Source of the DNA: JAHEJA01 sp965656445
GTDB lineage: Bacteria; Pseudomonadota; Alphaproteobacteria; Rhodobacterales; Rhodobacteraceae
NCBI GenBank assembly: GCA_965656445.1
Contig: CBFHKO010000002.1
Coordinates: forward strand, 248,001 to 312,000
Direction of reading: 5' to 3'
DNA length: 64,000 bases
Shown: positions 16,712 through 25,374 of the stretch, one piece after another
How positions within the stretch are numbered: position 1 is the first letter of the stretch
Layout of the letters: every line of letters starts with the position of its first letter
Translations under genes and position numbers: made by a program
The notes under the pieces: model-generated
What the model was told of the DNA's origin: nothing
The model's database searches: none
Seen by the model: only the letters and a program-made list of their open reading frames with translations

Positions 16712-17518
16712 CTACCGAATGAGATTTAAACGCAAGCGAATTTTCGATTGGTTGGCTTGGGGAAGATGGCGGTTCAAACGTTTGTTGATTATGCCAAAAA
16801 TACCAATGACGATAAGCGTCAAGATTATGAAATATCCTGCGAGAATTGGATAGGGGATAAAGGGGTTGAAGGTTTTGTCGGCAAAATAGCTTGCATAATA
16901 TAGCGCGTCACCGCGTTGCTGCCACGCAGGGAAACCTGAGAAATAGACTAGCGTTGTGGCGTGAAACAAAAAGATGGCTTCGTTGGTATAGGCAGGCCAG
17001 GCTAAGCGCAGCATCGTCGGCCAGATCACGCGCTTGAACCGTGTCCAACCTGTCATGCCATAGGCATCGGCGGCTTCGACGTCGCCTTTTGGTATGGATT
17101 GCAGTGCGCCATAGAAGATTTCACCTGAATATGCGGCTGTATTGCAGAATAAGACAACCAACGCACCGAGCCATGCCGCCGTAAAGGGGGCAAAAATGGG
17201 GACCGATTGTTTGAGGCTCAGGAACAAGAAATAGGCAAAGAAGAACTGAATAAACAGCGGTGAACCGCGAAAGATAAAGATAAACCATTCAGCAGGCTTG
17301 CGCACCCATATCGATCGAGATGCTTTTCCGACGGCCAAAGCTGTTGCTAGGATAAAGCCAGAGACGAGAGCAAAGAGGCCAAAGTAGATATTCCAAATCA
17401 TACCCGAGCCAATCAAGGTGAATTGATGGCACAAAGTGAAATCAGAGCGCGGCAGCAGTCGTTCGCCGATCCCAATGGAGCGAAGCCCATAATCCGCGAT
17501 GATGTCTAAACAGCTCAT
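16712..17518 (-). CDS. ABC transporter permease, polar amino acid/opine type
   Basis: 268-aa inner-membrane permease of the HisM/ArtM/OccM type. Several hydrophobic helices are evident (IWNIYFGLFALVSGFILATALAV, LFIQFFFAYFLFL, AWLGALVVLFCNTAAYSGEI, YPILAGYFIILTLIVIGIFGII). The EAA loop contacting the ATPase is EAADAYGMTGWTRFKRVIWPTML. Its start overlaps the end of the partner permease by four bases. With the second permease, ATPase (20308-21084) and binding protein (19562-20284) it makes a complete importer. Confidence 0.88.
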   Translation of the reverse strand: MSCLDIIADYGLRSIGIGERLLPRSDFTLCHQFTLIGSGMIWNIYFGLFALVSGFILATALAVGKASRSIWVRKPAEWFIFIFRGSPLFIQFFFAYFLFLSLKQSVPIFAPFTAAWLGALVVLFCNTAAYSGEIFYGALQSIPKGDVEAADAYGMTGWTRFKRVIWPTMLRLAWPAYTNEAIFLFHATTLVYFSGFPAWQQRGDALYYASYFADKTFNPFIPYPILAGYFIILTLIVIGIFGIINKRLNRHLPQANQSKIRLRLNLIR

Positions 17519-18399
17519 GCTTGAGCCCTCCGTTGCGCTTCTCCGCCTGTGGTGGCTTGCCCTTTTGTGAGCTTGAGCATCACTTTATCAAGGACGATTT
17601 CAGACAGGCGTGTAAAGGCGAGATAGAAAATCAAGAGGGCGAAGAAATACCACATTCGCCAATCTCCATGGGGATAATCTGTGAAGCGCTCGGTTTTGGT
17701 TCCGCCCAGCTCACGCGCCCAATAGACGATGTCTTCGATGCCCAAGAGGAACAAGAGCGGCGTCGCTTTGATCAAAACCATCCATAGATTTCCCAAACCA
17801 GGAAGCGCATAGACCCACATCTGAGGCACTAAGATGCGCCAAAAAGTTTGTCTTTCGTTCATCCCATAGGCGGCGGCTGTTTCCAGCTGTGCTTTGGGAA
17901 CAGCGCGCATGGCGCCAAATAAAACATTGGCGGCAAAGGCTCCAAAAACGATGGAAAAAGTCAAAACAGCAATGGCAAAACCATAGACTTCGTGAATCCA
18001 TTGCGGGGCTGTGCCCAAGGGCATCTTGGCGGCTGAACAGACTACGAAATCGTTTCCTTGGCGAATAGGATCTGTCCAATCGGGACAAAGTATTTTGTGA
18101 CGCGACCATTCTATGAGCTGATCAAGAGCAATGACAAAAAACAAGAAGAAGGCGATATCAGGAACACCGCGCACCACAGCTATGTACCCCCGACCAAACC
18201 AGCTGAGGGGTGCAAATTGCGAGCGTGCTGCCATGGCACCGCCAAAGCCAAAGCCAAGGGCAACAGGGGCCGTGATCGCCAGTAGCGTGAGAACTGTGAC
18301 AAAGGATTGATAGAACCCCATATGTTTGCCGGTAGTCAGGTAACAGGCAAACCATCGAAAGGTTTCGAGCTGCGACGGATCACTGCAAAATTCAAACAT
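17515..18399 (-). CDS. ABC transporter permease, polar amino acid/opine type
   Basis: 294-aa partner permease (HisQ/OccQ type). The EAA motif is ETAAAYGMNERQTFWRILVPQMW; five or more transmembrane helices are apparent. Start placed at 18399 (MFEFCSDPSQLETFRW) with AGGA ten bases upstream; an open frame reaches 18438 but would lie within the oxidase gene. The start overlaps the oxidase's stop by eight bases, so the two are translationally coupled. A roughly 45-residue periplasmic insertion (SRHKILCPDWTDPIRQGNDFVVCSAAKMPLG) with two cysteines is longer than in typical HisQ and may form a disulfide. Confidence 0.88.
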   Translation of the reverse strand: MFEFCSDPSQLETFRWFACYLTTGKHMGFYQSFVTVLTLLAITAPVALGFGFGGAMAARSQFAPLSWFGRGYIAVVRGVPDIAFFLFFVIALDQLIEWSRHKILCPDWTDPIRQGNDFVVCSAAKMPLGTAPQWIHEVYGFAIAVLTFSIVFGAFAANVLFGAMRAVPKAQLETAAAYGMNERQTFWRILVPQMWVYALPGLGNLWMVLIKATPLLFLLGIEDIVYWARELGGTKTERFTDYPHGDWRMWYFFALLIFYLAFTRLSEIVLDKVMLKLTKGQATTGGEAQRRAQA

Positions 18400-19498
18400 C
18401 AGGGCGTCCTTGTTCTGGTGGCGTCGGGCGAAAGCCATAGGGCGCTGTCATCGGATTTGGGTCTAATCCAAGGAGGCTATCAACACAGGTTCTCGCAGCC
18501 ATTGGGGCATTTGTCACGCCGCCATGCATCGCCATAACCGAGAGATTGGCAAATGGATCAACCCGCCCAATAATTGGCAAGCCGTCTGGCGGTAAAACAC
18601 GCGTTCCGATTGAAAAACTGCTCACTCTGAGGGGATCACTTTGCGCATTGGGAATCTCAAAATTGTCTTGTACTTGTTTTACCAATCTCAAAGCTGCATC
18701 CGCGACACTTAGCTCACCACTGAAATCTTGATCAAAGGTTCCCCCAATCAGCAGGGATCCGTCACCGCTTTGGCGGACATGAAAATCAGGCCCCATGATC
18801 ATGTGCGTGAGAAATGGAACAACCGGCTGAGTACGTACCAAAAGACCGCGAGACTGTTCCAGATGAAACGGAACACCAACTGTTTGCAATAGCGCGGGCG
18901 TGCCATGACCTGCGGCCAAGACCAAATGATCGGCCATTATCGGACCATCCGATGTCATGGCCCCAGTGATCTGTGTCCCCTCGCTGATTAAGCCATGGAC
19001 ATGCGCGGTAACCGTCTTGGCTTGCGACAGCGCCAATAATTGATCCGCAGCGATCGCGGTTTCAACGCCGACTTCATCCTGAGTAAAAAGGGCGCATTCT
19101 GGCGCGCCTCGGAACGACGGGAGGTCGCGCAGAATATCTTGGCGTGTTGCCATCGCGATTGGATAGCCCCAATCGTGATGGGCTTGATAGGCGTCCTGTA
19201 AGGCATCATCAGATAAATCAAAAACGAGGCTTGGACGGCGCTGGGCCGCCAAATCAGGATGTTGATGTATCAGATCATGCCACATAAGGCGTGACGCATT
19301 TCGGACTTGAAAATAAGTGGCATCATTGTCGACATGGGCATTCACCCAGCCCCAAGAGGCACCGCTGGCTGTGGCTCCACTGCCAATAGGATGTGACGCA
19401 ACACAAGTAATCCGCGCCTGAGGAAGCCGCTGAGCCACCTCATAGGCAAGGCACGATCCCAAGATACCTTGGCCGATTATGAGTATGTGTTGAGACAT
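18392..19498 (-). CDS. DAO-family FAD-dependent oxidoreductase
   Basis: 368-aa flavoprotein with an N-terminal Rossmann GQGILG motif (residues 9-14, HILIIGQGILGSCLAYEVAQ) and glycine-oxidase/D-amino-acid-dehydrogenase-like layout (SGATASGASWGWVNAH; C-terminal FSIGTRVLPPDGLPIIGRV). It sits inside the ABC importer operon between the binding protein and the permeases, so it probably oxidises the imported amine, secondary amine or opine. It is distinct from the PuuB-like oxidase at 11883. Substrate not determinable. Confidence 0.82.
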   Translation of the reverse strand: MSQHILIIGQGILGSCLAYEVAQRLPQARITCVASHPIGSGATASGASWGWVNAHVDNDATYFQVRNASRLMWHDLIHQHPDLAAQRRPSLVFDLSDDALQDAYQAHHDWGYPIAMATRQDILRDLPSFRGAPECALFTQDEVGVETAIAADQLLALSQAKTVTAHVHGLISEGTQITGAMTSDGPIMADHLVLAAGHGTPALLQTVGVPFHLEQSRGLLVRTQPVVPFLTHMIMGPDFHVRQSGDGSLLIGGTFDQDFSGELSVADAALRLVKQVQDNFEIPNAQSDPLRVSSFSIGTRVLPPDGLPIIGRVDPFANLSVMAMHGGVTNAPMAARTCVDSLLGLDPNPMTAPYGFRPTPPEQGRPDV

Positions 19499-19510
19499 CG
19501 TATAAATTCA

Positions 19511-19542
19511 AAAAAGACCGGCACGCAATCTGCGGCCGGTCT
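19511..19542 (-). terminator. Rho-independent terminator after the binding-protein gene
   Basis: Read on the reverse strand, AGACCGGC (19542-19535) pairs with GCCGGTCT (19522-19515), with an inner CGCA/TGCG extension, followed by a run of T. It lies between the binding-protein stop and the oxidase start, so it should raise the binding protein : membrane protein ratio. Confidence 0.85.
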
Positions 19543-19561
19543 CGATTTCACAAAGCAAAGC

Positions 19562-20284
19562 TTAGAATTTTTCGCCGATGCCGTGCTTTTCGATCAACGC
19601 GTTCAAAGATCCGTCTGCTTTCATAGAGTCGATTGCAGCTGTGAATTTGTCACGAAGCTCTGAGTCGGATTTGCGAAGACCCATGCCAACGCCGCCACCG
19701 ATAAGAACAGATTGACCAACGATTGAAAGGTCTGCATCTGACTCTGCGATTGGCTCCAAATAGGCTTTGTCCGCAAGAACAGCGTCCGCTTCGCCATTTT
19801 TCACCGCTGCGACTGTTTCTTCTGGTGTTGCGAATTCAACCAAAGTGGCGCCAGATTCTGCAATGTAGCTTGCTTGGATTGTGTTGGATTGTGCTGCGAT
19901 AACGCCGCCTGCAAAATCAACATCCGCTGACATTGCGAGGAACGCAGATGGGTCAGGCTGTGTGTAGTTTGTTGTGAAGTCGATTTTCTCTTTGCGCTCA
20001 TCCGTGATGGACATGCCTGCAATGATTGTGTCGTAGTTGCCTGAAACGAGGTTCGGGATAATGCTATCCCAGTCGTTTGTGACCCACTCACATGTCAATT
20101 CCGCGCGTGCGCAAAGCTCGTCGCCCAATTCACGCTCAAAGCCTGCAACTTCACCGTTATCATCGATGAAGTTGTATGGAGGGTAAGCGCCCTCGGTGCC
20201 CATGCGAACGACAGAGTGGCTTCCTGCGAGGGCAACGCCTGCAGTCAAAGCAAGTGCTGCTGTGCTTAAGATTAGGTTTTTCAT
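19562..20284 (-). CDS. ABC transporter periplasmic binding protein (family 3)
   Basis: 240 aa with a cleavable signal peptide (MKNLILSTAALALTAGVALAG, cut around residue 20-21) and the family 3 solute-binding fold: VRMGTEGAYPPYNFIDDNGEVAGFERELGDELCARA, then IIAGMSITDERKEKIDFT and VGMGLRKSDSELRDKFTAAIDSMKADGSL. Two cysteines (C58 and C65 region) are spaced as in Lys/Arg/Orn-binding proteins and may form a disulfide. Ligand is probably a cationic amino acid or amine-containing compound. Followed by a terminator; its ribosome-binding GGGAG is displayed in the loop of a small CTCTA/TAGAG hairpin. Confidence 0.88.
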   Translation of the reverse strand: MKNLILSTAALALTAGVALAGSHSVVRMGTEGAYPPYNFIDDNGEVAGFERELGDELCARAELTCEWVTNDWDSIIPNLVSGNYDTIIAGMSITDERKEKIDFTTNYTQPDPSAFLAMSADVDFAGGVIAAQSNTIQASYIAESGATLVEFATPEETVAAVKNGEADAVLADKAYLEPIAESDADLSIVGQSVLIGGGVGMGLRKSDSELRDKFTAAIDSMKADGSLNALIEKHGIGEKF

Positions 20285-20307
20285 AGTCTCTACTCCCTAG
20301 AGGTTGG

Positions 20308-21084
20308 TTATGCGGCTACAGTCGAACTTAGGAACTGCTGTAGTCGCGTTGATTTCGGTGCGCCAAATAGCTCAGTTGGTGCGCCTTGCTCTTCGATCAA
20401 GCCTTGGTGAAGGAAAACAACATGATCTGACACGTCAGCGGCCATTTTCATGTCATGTGTCACGATCAACATGGTCCGCCCTTCGGCCGCCAAATCTTTG
20501 ATCACTTTCACCACTTCTTGTTCTAATTCTGGATCTAATGCGGATGTTGGTTCATCAAACAAGAGGGCTTCTGGTTCCATACAGAGCGCGCGCGCAATTG
20601 CGGCGCGTTGTTGTTGGCCACCAGAGAGCTGGGCTGGATAGACATCACATTTATCGCCAATTCCGACCTTGTCCAGATATTGGCGCGCGGCGGTTTCAAC
20701 CTCTTGTGGGTCACGTTTCAGAACCGTAAGCGGGGCTTCCATCACGTTTTGCAAAATCGTCATATGCGCCCAGAGATTAAACTGTTGAAACACCATAGAG
20801 AGGTTTGTCCGTATCCGCATGACTTGGTTGCGATCTGCGGGAAAGCGATTAAGCCCTGTTCCACGCCATGTCACAGGTTCACCTTTGAACAAGACGTCCC
20901 CTTGTTGGCTATCTTCCAACAAATTTGCGCACCGAAGCAATGTCGATTTCCCTGATCCAGAGGATCCAATAAGGGATACAACATCACCGCGCTTTGCCGT
21001 GATATCGACACCCTTTATCACCTCAAGCGCACCATAGGCCTTGTGAAGGTTACGAATTTCTATGACGGGGCTTTGGTCAGACAC
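20308..21084 (-). CDS. ABC transporter ATP-binding protein, polar amino acid type
   Basis: 258-aa nucleotide-binding subunit. Walker A GSSGSGKST at 40-48, signature LSGGQQQR starting at 153, Walker B LLFDEPTSALDPE from 174, and the H-loop VTHDMKMA. It starts with GTG (AGGA upstream) and is the first gene of the importer/gamma-glutamylation cluster, with the promoter presumably in 21085-21176. Closest families are HisP/OccP/GlnQ. Confidence 0.92.
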   Translation of the reverse strand: MSDQSPVIEIRNLHKAYGALEVIKGVDITAKRGDVVSLIGSSGSGKSTLLRCANLLEDSQQGDVLFKGEPVTWRGTGLNRFPADRNQVMRIRTNLSMVFQQFNLWAHMTILQNVMEAPLTVLKRDPQEVETAARQYLDKVGIGDKCDVYPAQLSGGQQQRAAIARALCMEPEALLFDEPTSALDPELEQEVVKVIKDLAAEGRTMLIVTHDMKMAADVSDHVVFLHQGLIEEQGAPTELFGAPKSTRLQQFLSSTVAA

Positions 21085-21176
21085 TTGATTCCTGTGGGCT
21101 TGTTAGTGGTGACCATACAATAAGGATCAATTTGGGGGCATGGCAACGCCCAATGCGACACTAATTGACCAAAACG

Positions 21177-21938
21177 TCAACACATGTCGGAGATTTTGGT
21201 CATTTCGTCAGGTGTTGGCGGGGTAGGAACGTCAAAATAACGACGGGGGTCTATTTTTATAAATCCACAAAGTCCTAACGCCGCGCGGTCTTTAGGCGAA
21301 AGTTGCTGGAATGCGTCCAAAACGAGCGACTCGATTTCAGAAGAATCAGTCTGTTTTGAACAAATATAGGGCAACGCAGGCGTCGGTTGGGTGCGCTCCA
21401 ACTCACAAAGATCTGCAGCAAAGGCGTCATAGCGCTGAATAAGGCGCCATGTATGCGCATCTACGGCGCAATAATCGGCCTCTCCCTCTGCGACCATCAA
21501 AGCAGATGCGACATGGGCGTGACTTTGCACAAGCTTAGTCGGTTTCAATCCTGATTGCAGGAGATGAGTTATCGGACCGGCCCATCCAGATTGCGAGAGC
21601 TCTTCGTTATAGGCATATGTCCCTTTGGCGATCTGTGAAAGGTCGCGTGTTTCAGAGCGTCGCTTCAAGAATACGCTGTTGTAGTATCCCGCTGGGCATC
21701 CGTCCAAAGCATAATCGGGCGTGATTACGTAATTTACGCTCTCCCGCAAGGAGACGCGAAAGGGCATGCCGCATGTTTGGGCAAGGATCAATTCAGGGTG
21801 GCGCCAAATGTCCCAGAGGTCTTGATCCCGTGACAAAGATAGGGATGAAAAACCTGTTCCTTGGCTGATGAGGGACCAAAACCGATCTGTTTCCTCGCGT
21901 GTTTCTACGCGGTCATACATTGGCAATGCGGCTATCAT
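21177..21938 (-). CDS. PhnD-like substrate-binding-domain protein without signal peptide
   Basis: 253-aa protein of the PhnD/SsuA/transferrin-like superfamily: MIAALPMYDRVETREETDRFWSLI at the start, PFRVSLRESVNYVITPDYALDGCPAGYYNSVFL in the middle, and AHVASALMVAEGEADYCAVDAHTWRLIQRYD resembling the ligand-cleft and hinge strand of phosphonate-binding proteins. No N-terminal signal peptide or lipobox is present and no ABC partners follow, so it may act in the cytoplasm or be exported by an unknown route. Its start overlaps the TerB-like gene by four bases. Ligand unknown. Confidence 0.7.
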   Translation of the reverse strand: MIAALPMYDRVETREETDRFWSLISQGTGFSSLSLSRDQDLWDIWRHPELILAQTCGMPFRVSLRESVNYVITPDYALDGCPAGYYNSVFLKRRSETRDLSQIAKGTYAYNEELSQSGWAGPITHLLQSGLKPTKLVQSHAHVASALMVAEGEADYCAVDAHTWRLIQRYDAFAADLCELERTQPTPALPYICSKQTDSSEIESLVLDAFQQLSPKDRAALGLCGFIKIDPRRYFDVPTPPTPDEMTKISDMC

Positions 21939-22375
21939 GCGCTGCGCGATACCTTTTGTCGGGCTGTTGCGCTGTCGACATCACTTACGCCCAAAAGCGA
22001 GGCAACGAGGCGCACAAGGGAATCCTCTTCGGCATCGCGAACCCCATCAGCCAAGACGATGCTCCATAAATCCTCAATGACGGCTATGCGATCTTCATAG
22101 GCAACGGCATCTTTGATTGCACGGGTAAATCGCACTGTGTCGGGGGCTTCACTTTCAAGGGTTTCGGCGTCCTTGCGTAATTTGACAACGTCTGTTGTCT
22201 CCATCGCATATCGCGCGCCCAAGAGTGTATCGATGGTAGCAATTTCTTCGGTGTCGTAGCTCCCGTCAGAGCGCGCAATGCGCACCATCAATGCGGCAAG
22301 CGATAGTTTGGCATCTTGGGGGGCGAGGGGGGATTGCGGTCCATCCAGAAGTGTTTTCAAAAAAGCAGCAAACAT
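21935..22375 (-). CDS. TerB-family protein (tellurite resistance-like)
   Basis: 146-aa all-helical protein of the TerB-like COG4103 group (LSLAALMVRIARSDGSYDTEEIATIDTLLGARYAM... IAVIEDLWSIVLADGVRDAEEDSLVRLVASLLGVSD). The paired acidic D-G-x-x-D/E-E-E motifs on each half (ARSDGSYDTEE, LADGVRDAEED) suggest a helical pseudo-repeat that can bind metal ions. No other ter genes are nearby, so a role in tellurite resistance is not supported. Shares single-base and four-base overlaps with its neighbours in a three-gene operon. Confidence 0.78.
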   Translation of the reverse strand: MFAAFLKTLLDGPQSPLAPQDAKLSLAALMVRIARSDGSYDTEEIATIDTLLGARYAMETTDVVKLRKDAETLESEAPDTVRFTRAIKDAVAYEDRIAVIEDLWSIVLADGVRDAEEDSLVRLVASLLGVSDVDSATARQKVSRSA

Positions 22376-22668
22376 TACGCGTCGTATCCTTCTACAATAA
22401 CCATATCCGCCATTGAAATCGGAGCCCTAATCGCAAAAGCGCGTTGATATTCTGGACTATGATAGCAATCCAAAGCGTCTTGATCGCTTGGGAATTCAAG
22501 GACGACGGTGCGGGGTTTTGCCTGACCTTCCTTGACCTCTTGCGATCCACCGCGCACAAGAAATGTCGCATTATATTTTTCGAAGGCTTCGGCGTTGGCC
22601 GCGCGATAGGCTTCATATGCTTTGGGGTCATCGACCACGACGTGGCCTATCCAATATCCTTTGGGCAT
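22375..22668 (-). CDS. DUF1330 protein
   Basis: 97-aa dimeric alpha+beta-barrel (ferredoxin-like) family protein: MPKGYWIGHVVVDDPKAYEAYRAANAEAFEKYNATFLVRGG, with VVLEFPSDQDALDCYHSPEYQRAFAIR near the end, which are the usual DUF1330 landmarks. Function is unknown across the family. First gene of a reverse-strand operon with the TerB-like and PhnD-like genes. Confidence 0.88.
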   Translation of the reverse strand: MPKGYWIGHVVVDDPKAYEAYRAANAEAFEKYNATFLVRGGSQEVKEGQAKPRTVVLEFPSDQDALDCYHSPEYQRAFAIRAPISMADMVIVEGYDA

Positions 22669-22760
22669 CTCATATCTCTCTTATGTTTGATCATATAAGT
22701 GGGGCAAGTTACGCCAAGTCGCAAGGGCAAAGCCGCAATCAGACCCCGGCTGTGCAGGAT

Positions 22761-23543
22761 CTATGATCCGAGTTTTGCGAACTGTCGGCTGAGGGCGTTG
22801 AGTTCCGCGTCAATCCCAAAGGGCGCGTTAATCATGAACAAACCAGAGCCAATCATGCGATGTCCGTCGCGCGCAGGGGGAAAGGTCACTTCATGCGTGA
22901 TGGCATCGTCAAACTGATGTTGAAGCGCGGTGATCATCGGTTTGTGGGCGTTGGATGTTAGGAGTGGGTACCATAACAAGATGACCCCAACATTCCATTT
23001 TTTGTTCACTTTTCCAATGAAATCCGGGATCAAGCCGTAATCGGTTTTGATCTCATATGAGGGGTCAATCAACATCATCCCCCGCCGTGGCGTTGGTGGC
23101 GTAATAGAAAGCGCCATTTCAAAGCCATCTTGTTGATACACATTGGCCGCAGGCATGACATACCTAAGTGCGTCTGCTTCTTGCGGGTGTAATTCCGCAA
23201 GGTGTAATGTGTCGCTGTCTCGTAAAATCTGTTCCGCAATCATTGGCGAGCCGGGATAGGCTGTTGCGCCATGATCGGCGCGACAGGTGTCTAGCACCTT
23301 GGCATATGGGTGCTGAGGCGAAAACCAATCACGCTCTTGCGCCACACGAATGCCTTGCTCAGCTTCGCCGGTTTTCAACGCGGCGTCATCGTCCAAATGA
23401 TACAATGCCCGCCCAGAATGCGTTTCGATATAGCTGACCGGCTTATCTTTTCGGGTCAAATAGGACAAACACGCCGCAAGAGTGGCGTGTTTATGCACAT
23501 CGGCCAAATTGCCCGCGTGAAAGATATGTTGATACGACAGCAT
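22761..23543 (-). CDS. rlmJ: 23S rRNA (adenine-2030-N6)-methyltransferase RlmJ
   Basis: 260-aa SAM-dependent methyltransferase. The N terminus (MLSYQHIFHAGNLADVHKHATL) and the catalytic DPSY segment (MMLIDPSYEIKTDY; DPPY in many N6-adenine methylases) are diagnostic of RlmJ (YhiR), which methylates A2030 in 23S rRNA. Length and final segment (MIGSGLFMINAPFGIDAEL) match. It follows pyrG on the same strand, 15 bp from the pyrG stop. Confidence 0.92.
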   Translation of the reverse strand: MLSYQHIFHAGNLADVHKHATLAACLSYLTRKDKPVSYIETHSGRALYHLDDDAALKTGEAEQGIRVAQERDWFSPQHPYAKVLDTCRADHGATAYPGSPMIAEQILRDSDTLHLAELHPQEADALRYVMPAANVYQQDGFEMALSITPPTPRRGMMLIDPSYEIKTDYGLIPDFIGKVNKKWNVGVILLWYPLLTSNAHKPMITALQHQFDDAITHEVTFPPARDGHRMIGSGLFMINAPFGIDAELNALSRQFAKLGS

Positions 23544-23558
23544 AAGGATCGCGCGCCG

Positions 23559-25202
23559 TTAAACGAGGCGCGAGTTTTCTTTTGCGGCCCGTACAAAATC
23601 TTTGAACAAGGGATGGGGTTCAAAGGGTTTTGATTTGAGCTCGGGGTGGAATTGAACGCCAATAAACCAAGGATGGTCTGACCATTCTACGATTTCAGGC
23701 AATTTGCCATCTGGCGACATGCCGGAGAAGGTAAGACCCACATTTTCCAGCTGTTCTTTGTATTTCGTGTCCACTTCATAGCGGTGGCGGTGACGCTCTT
23801 CGATGGTTGCGGCCCCATAGACTTCGGCAACTTTCGAACCCTCAGTCAGCGCAGCGTCATAGGCACCAAGGCGCATTGTCCCGCCTTTGTCATCATCCAC
23901 TTTACGTGCGACCTTGTGATTGCCCTGCACCCATTCCTTGAGGTGATAGACAACAGGTTCAAACCGACGTTCGCCCGCCTCGTGATCGAATTCTTCGGAT
24001 CCTGCATCCGTGACGCCTGCAACATTGCGCGCGGCTTCGATAACAGCCATTTGCATGCCCAAACAAATTCCAAGATAGGGAATTTTGTGAACACGGGCAA
24101 ATTCGGCGGCTTTGATTTTGCCTTCTGTGCCGCGTTCGCCAAATCCACCGGGAACCAAAATGGCGTGGAAGCCTTGCAAATATGGGGTGGCGTCTTCTTT
24201 GTCGAAGATTTCGGCATCAACCCATTTCACGTTGACTTTGACACGGTTAGCCATGCCGCCATGGGTCAAGGCCTCGGCAATAGATTTATAGGCATCTTCG
24301 AGTTGCGTGTATTTACCCACGATTGCGATGTTGACGTCGCCTTCAGGGTTGTAAATGCGATCTGCAACATCTTCCCAGCGGGACAATTCAGGCTTGGGCG
24401 CGGGGGCAATGCCAAAGGCATCAAGCACCGCTTGATCCAAGCCTTCACGGTGATAGGCAAGGGGGGCTTCGTAGATGGATTTCAAATCTTGCGCTGCAAT
24501 AACGCTATCGGGGCGCACATTACAGAACAGCGCCAGTTTTTCGCGCTCTTTCGCAGGGATTGGGCCTTCGGAGCGGCATACCAAAATATCAGGCGCAATG
24601 CCGATCGAGCGCAATTCTTTGACCGAGTGCTGTGTCGGCTTAGTTTTGAGCTCACCGCTGGCTTTGATCCAAGGGAGCAGCGTTAAATGCATAAAGATAC
24701 ACTGACCACGTGGTTTATCTTGGGAAAATTGGCGGATGGCTTCGAAAAAAGGAAGCCCCTCAATGTCGCCAACGGTGCCACCAATTTCGCAAAGCATGAA
24801 ATCAACTTCGTCTTCACCAATTGAGATAAAGTCTTTGATTTCATTGGTCACATGCGGGATTACTTGGATCGTTTTCCCCAAATAATCACCGCGACGCTCT
24901 TTTTCCAAAACAGTGGAATAGACGCGGCCTGACGAAATGGAATCAGTCTTGCGAGCCGGAACACCTGTGAAACGCTCATAGTGGCCCAAGTCCAGGTCCG
25001 TTTCTGCGCCATCGTCTGTGACAAAGACTTCGCCATGCTCAAACGGGCTCATCGTGCCAGGATCAACGTTCAAATAGGGATCAAGCTTGCGCAAACGAAC
25101 GCTGTAGCCACGCGCCTGAAGCAGCGCCCCAAGAGCGGCTGAGGCCAACCCTTTGCCCAATGATGAAACAACACCACCTGTGATGAAAACAAATCTAGCC
25201 AT
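23559..25202 (-). CDS. pyrG: CTP synthase
   Basis: 547-aa enzyme making CTP from UTP, ATP and glutamine. N-terminal amidoligase domain starts MARFVFITGGVVSSLGKGLASAALGALLQARG (P-loop), and DDGAETDLDLGHYERF and CEIGGTVGDIEGLPFFEA are intact. C-terminal GATase1 domain has PYLGICLGMQMAVIE with the nucleophilic Cys and a late VQFHPELKSKPFEP His/Glu pair. Downstream of secG in the common alphaproteobacterial order secG-pyrG, with rlmJ following. Confidence 0.97.
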   Translation of the reverse strand: MARFVFITGGVVSSLGKGLASAALGALLQARGYSVRLRKLDPYLNVDPGTMSPFEHGEVFVTDDGAETDLDLGHYERFTGVPARKTDSISSGRVYSTVLEKERRGDYLGKTIQVIPHVTNEIKDFISIGEDEVDFMLCEIGGTVGDIEGLPFFEAIRQFSQDKPRGQCIFMHLTLLPWIKASGELKTKPTQHSVKELRSIGIAPDILVCRSEGPIPAKEREKLALFCNVRPDSVIAAQDLKSIYEAPLAYHREGLDQAVLDAFGIAPAPKPELSRWEDVADRIYNPEGDVNIAIVGKYTQLEDAYKSIAEALTHGGMANRVKVNVKWVDAEIFDKEDATPYLQGFHAILVPGGFGERGTEGKIKAAEFARVHKIPYLGICLGMQMAVIEAARNVAGVTDAGSEEFDHEAGERRFEPVVYHLKEWVQGNHKVARKVDDDKGGTMRLGAYDAALTEGSKVAEVYGAATIEERHRHRYEVDTKYKEQLENVGLTFSGMSPDGKLPEIVEWSDHPWFIGVQFHPELKSKPFEPHPLFKDFVRAAKENSRLV

Positions 25203-25324
25203 GTAAGGGCGCTCCCGTGAAGTTGGCGTCTAGCGTATCGCAATATGGCGTCCAAAGTGATTTGAAAAAATCACAGTACCACGGGACTTGAGACATAAAG
25301 GATTCGCATCATTAATGCAATAAG

Positions 25325-25346
25325 ACCGCAAGATAATGTTGCGGCC
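25325..25346 (-). terminator. Hairpin between secG and pyrG
   Basis: CCGCAA (25326-25331) / TTGCGG (25339-25344) with a 7-nt loop. On the reverse strand it is followed by TCTTATTG, so termination is at best partial. A second short stem (CTACCC / GGGTAG) lies immediately upstream. Confidence 0.45.
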
Positions 25347-25374
25347 TTTTGGCTACCCTCAAGGGGTAGTGGTA

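Noticed and set aside
23784..24686. Long forward open frame opposite pyrG
   Set aside because: Lies completely within the well-conserved pyrG coding region, with no ribosome-binding site and no homology.
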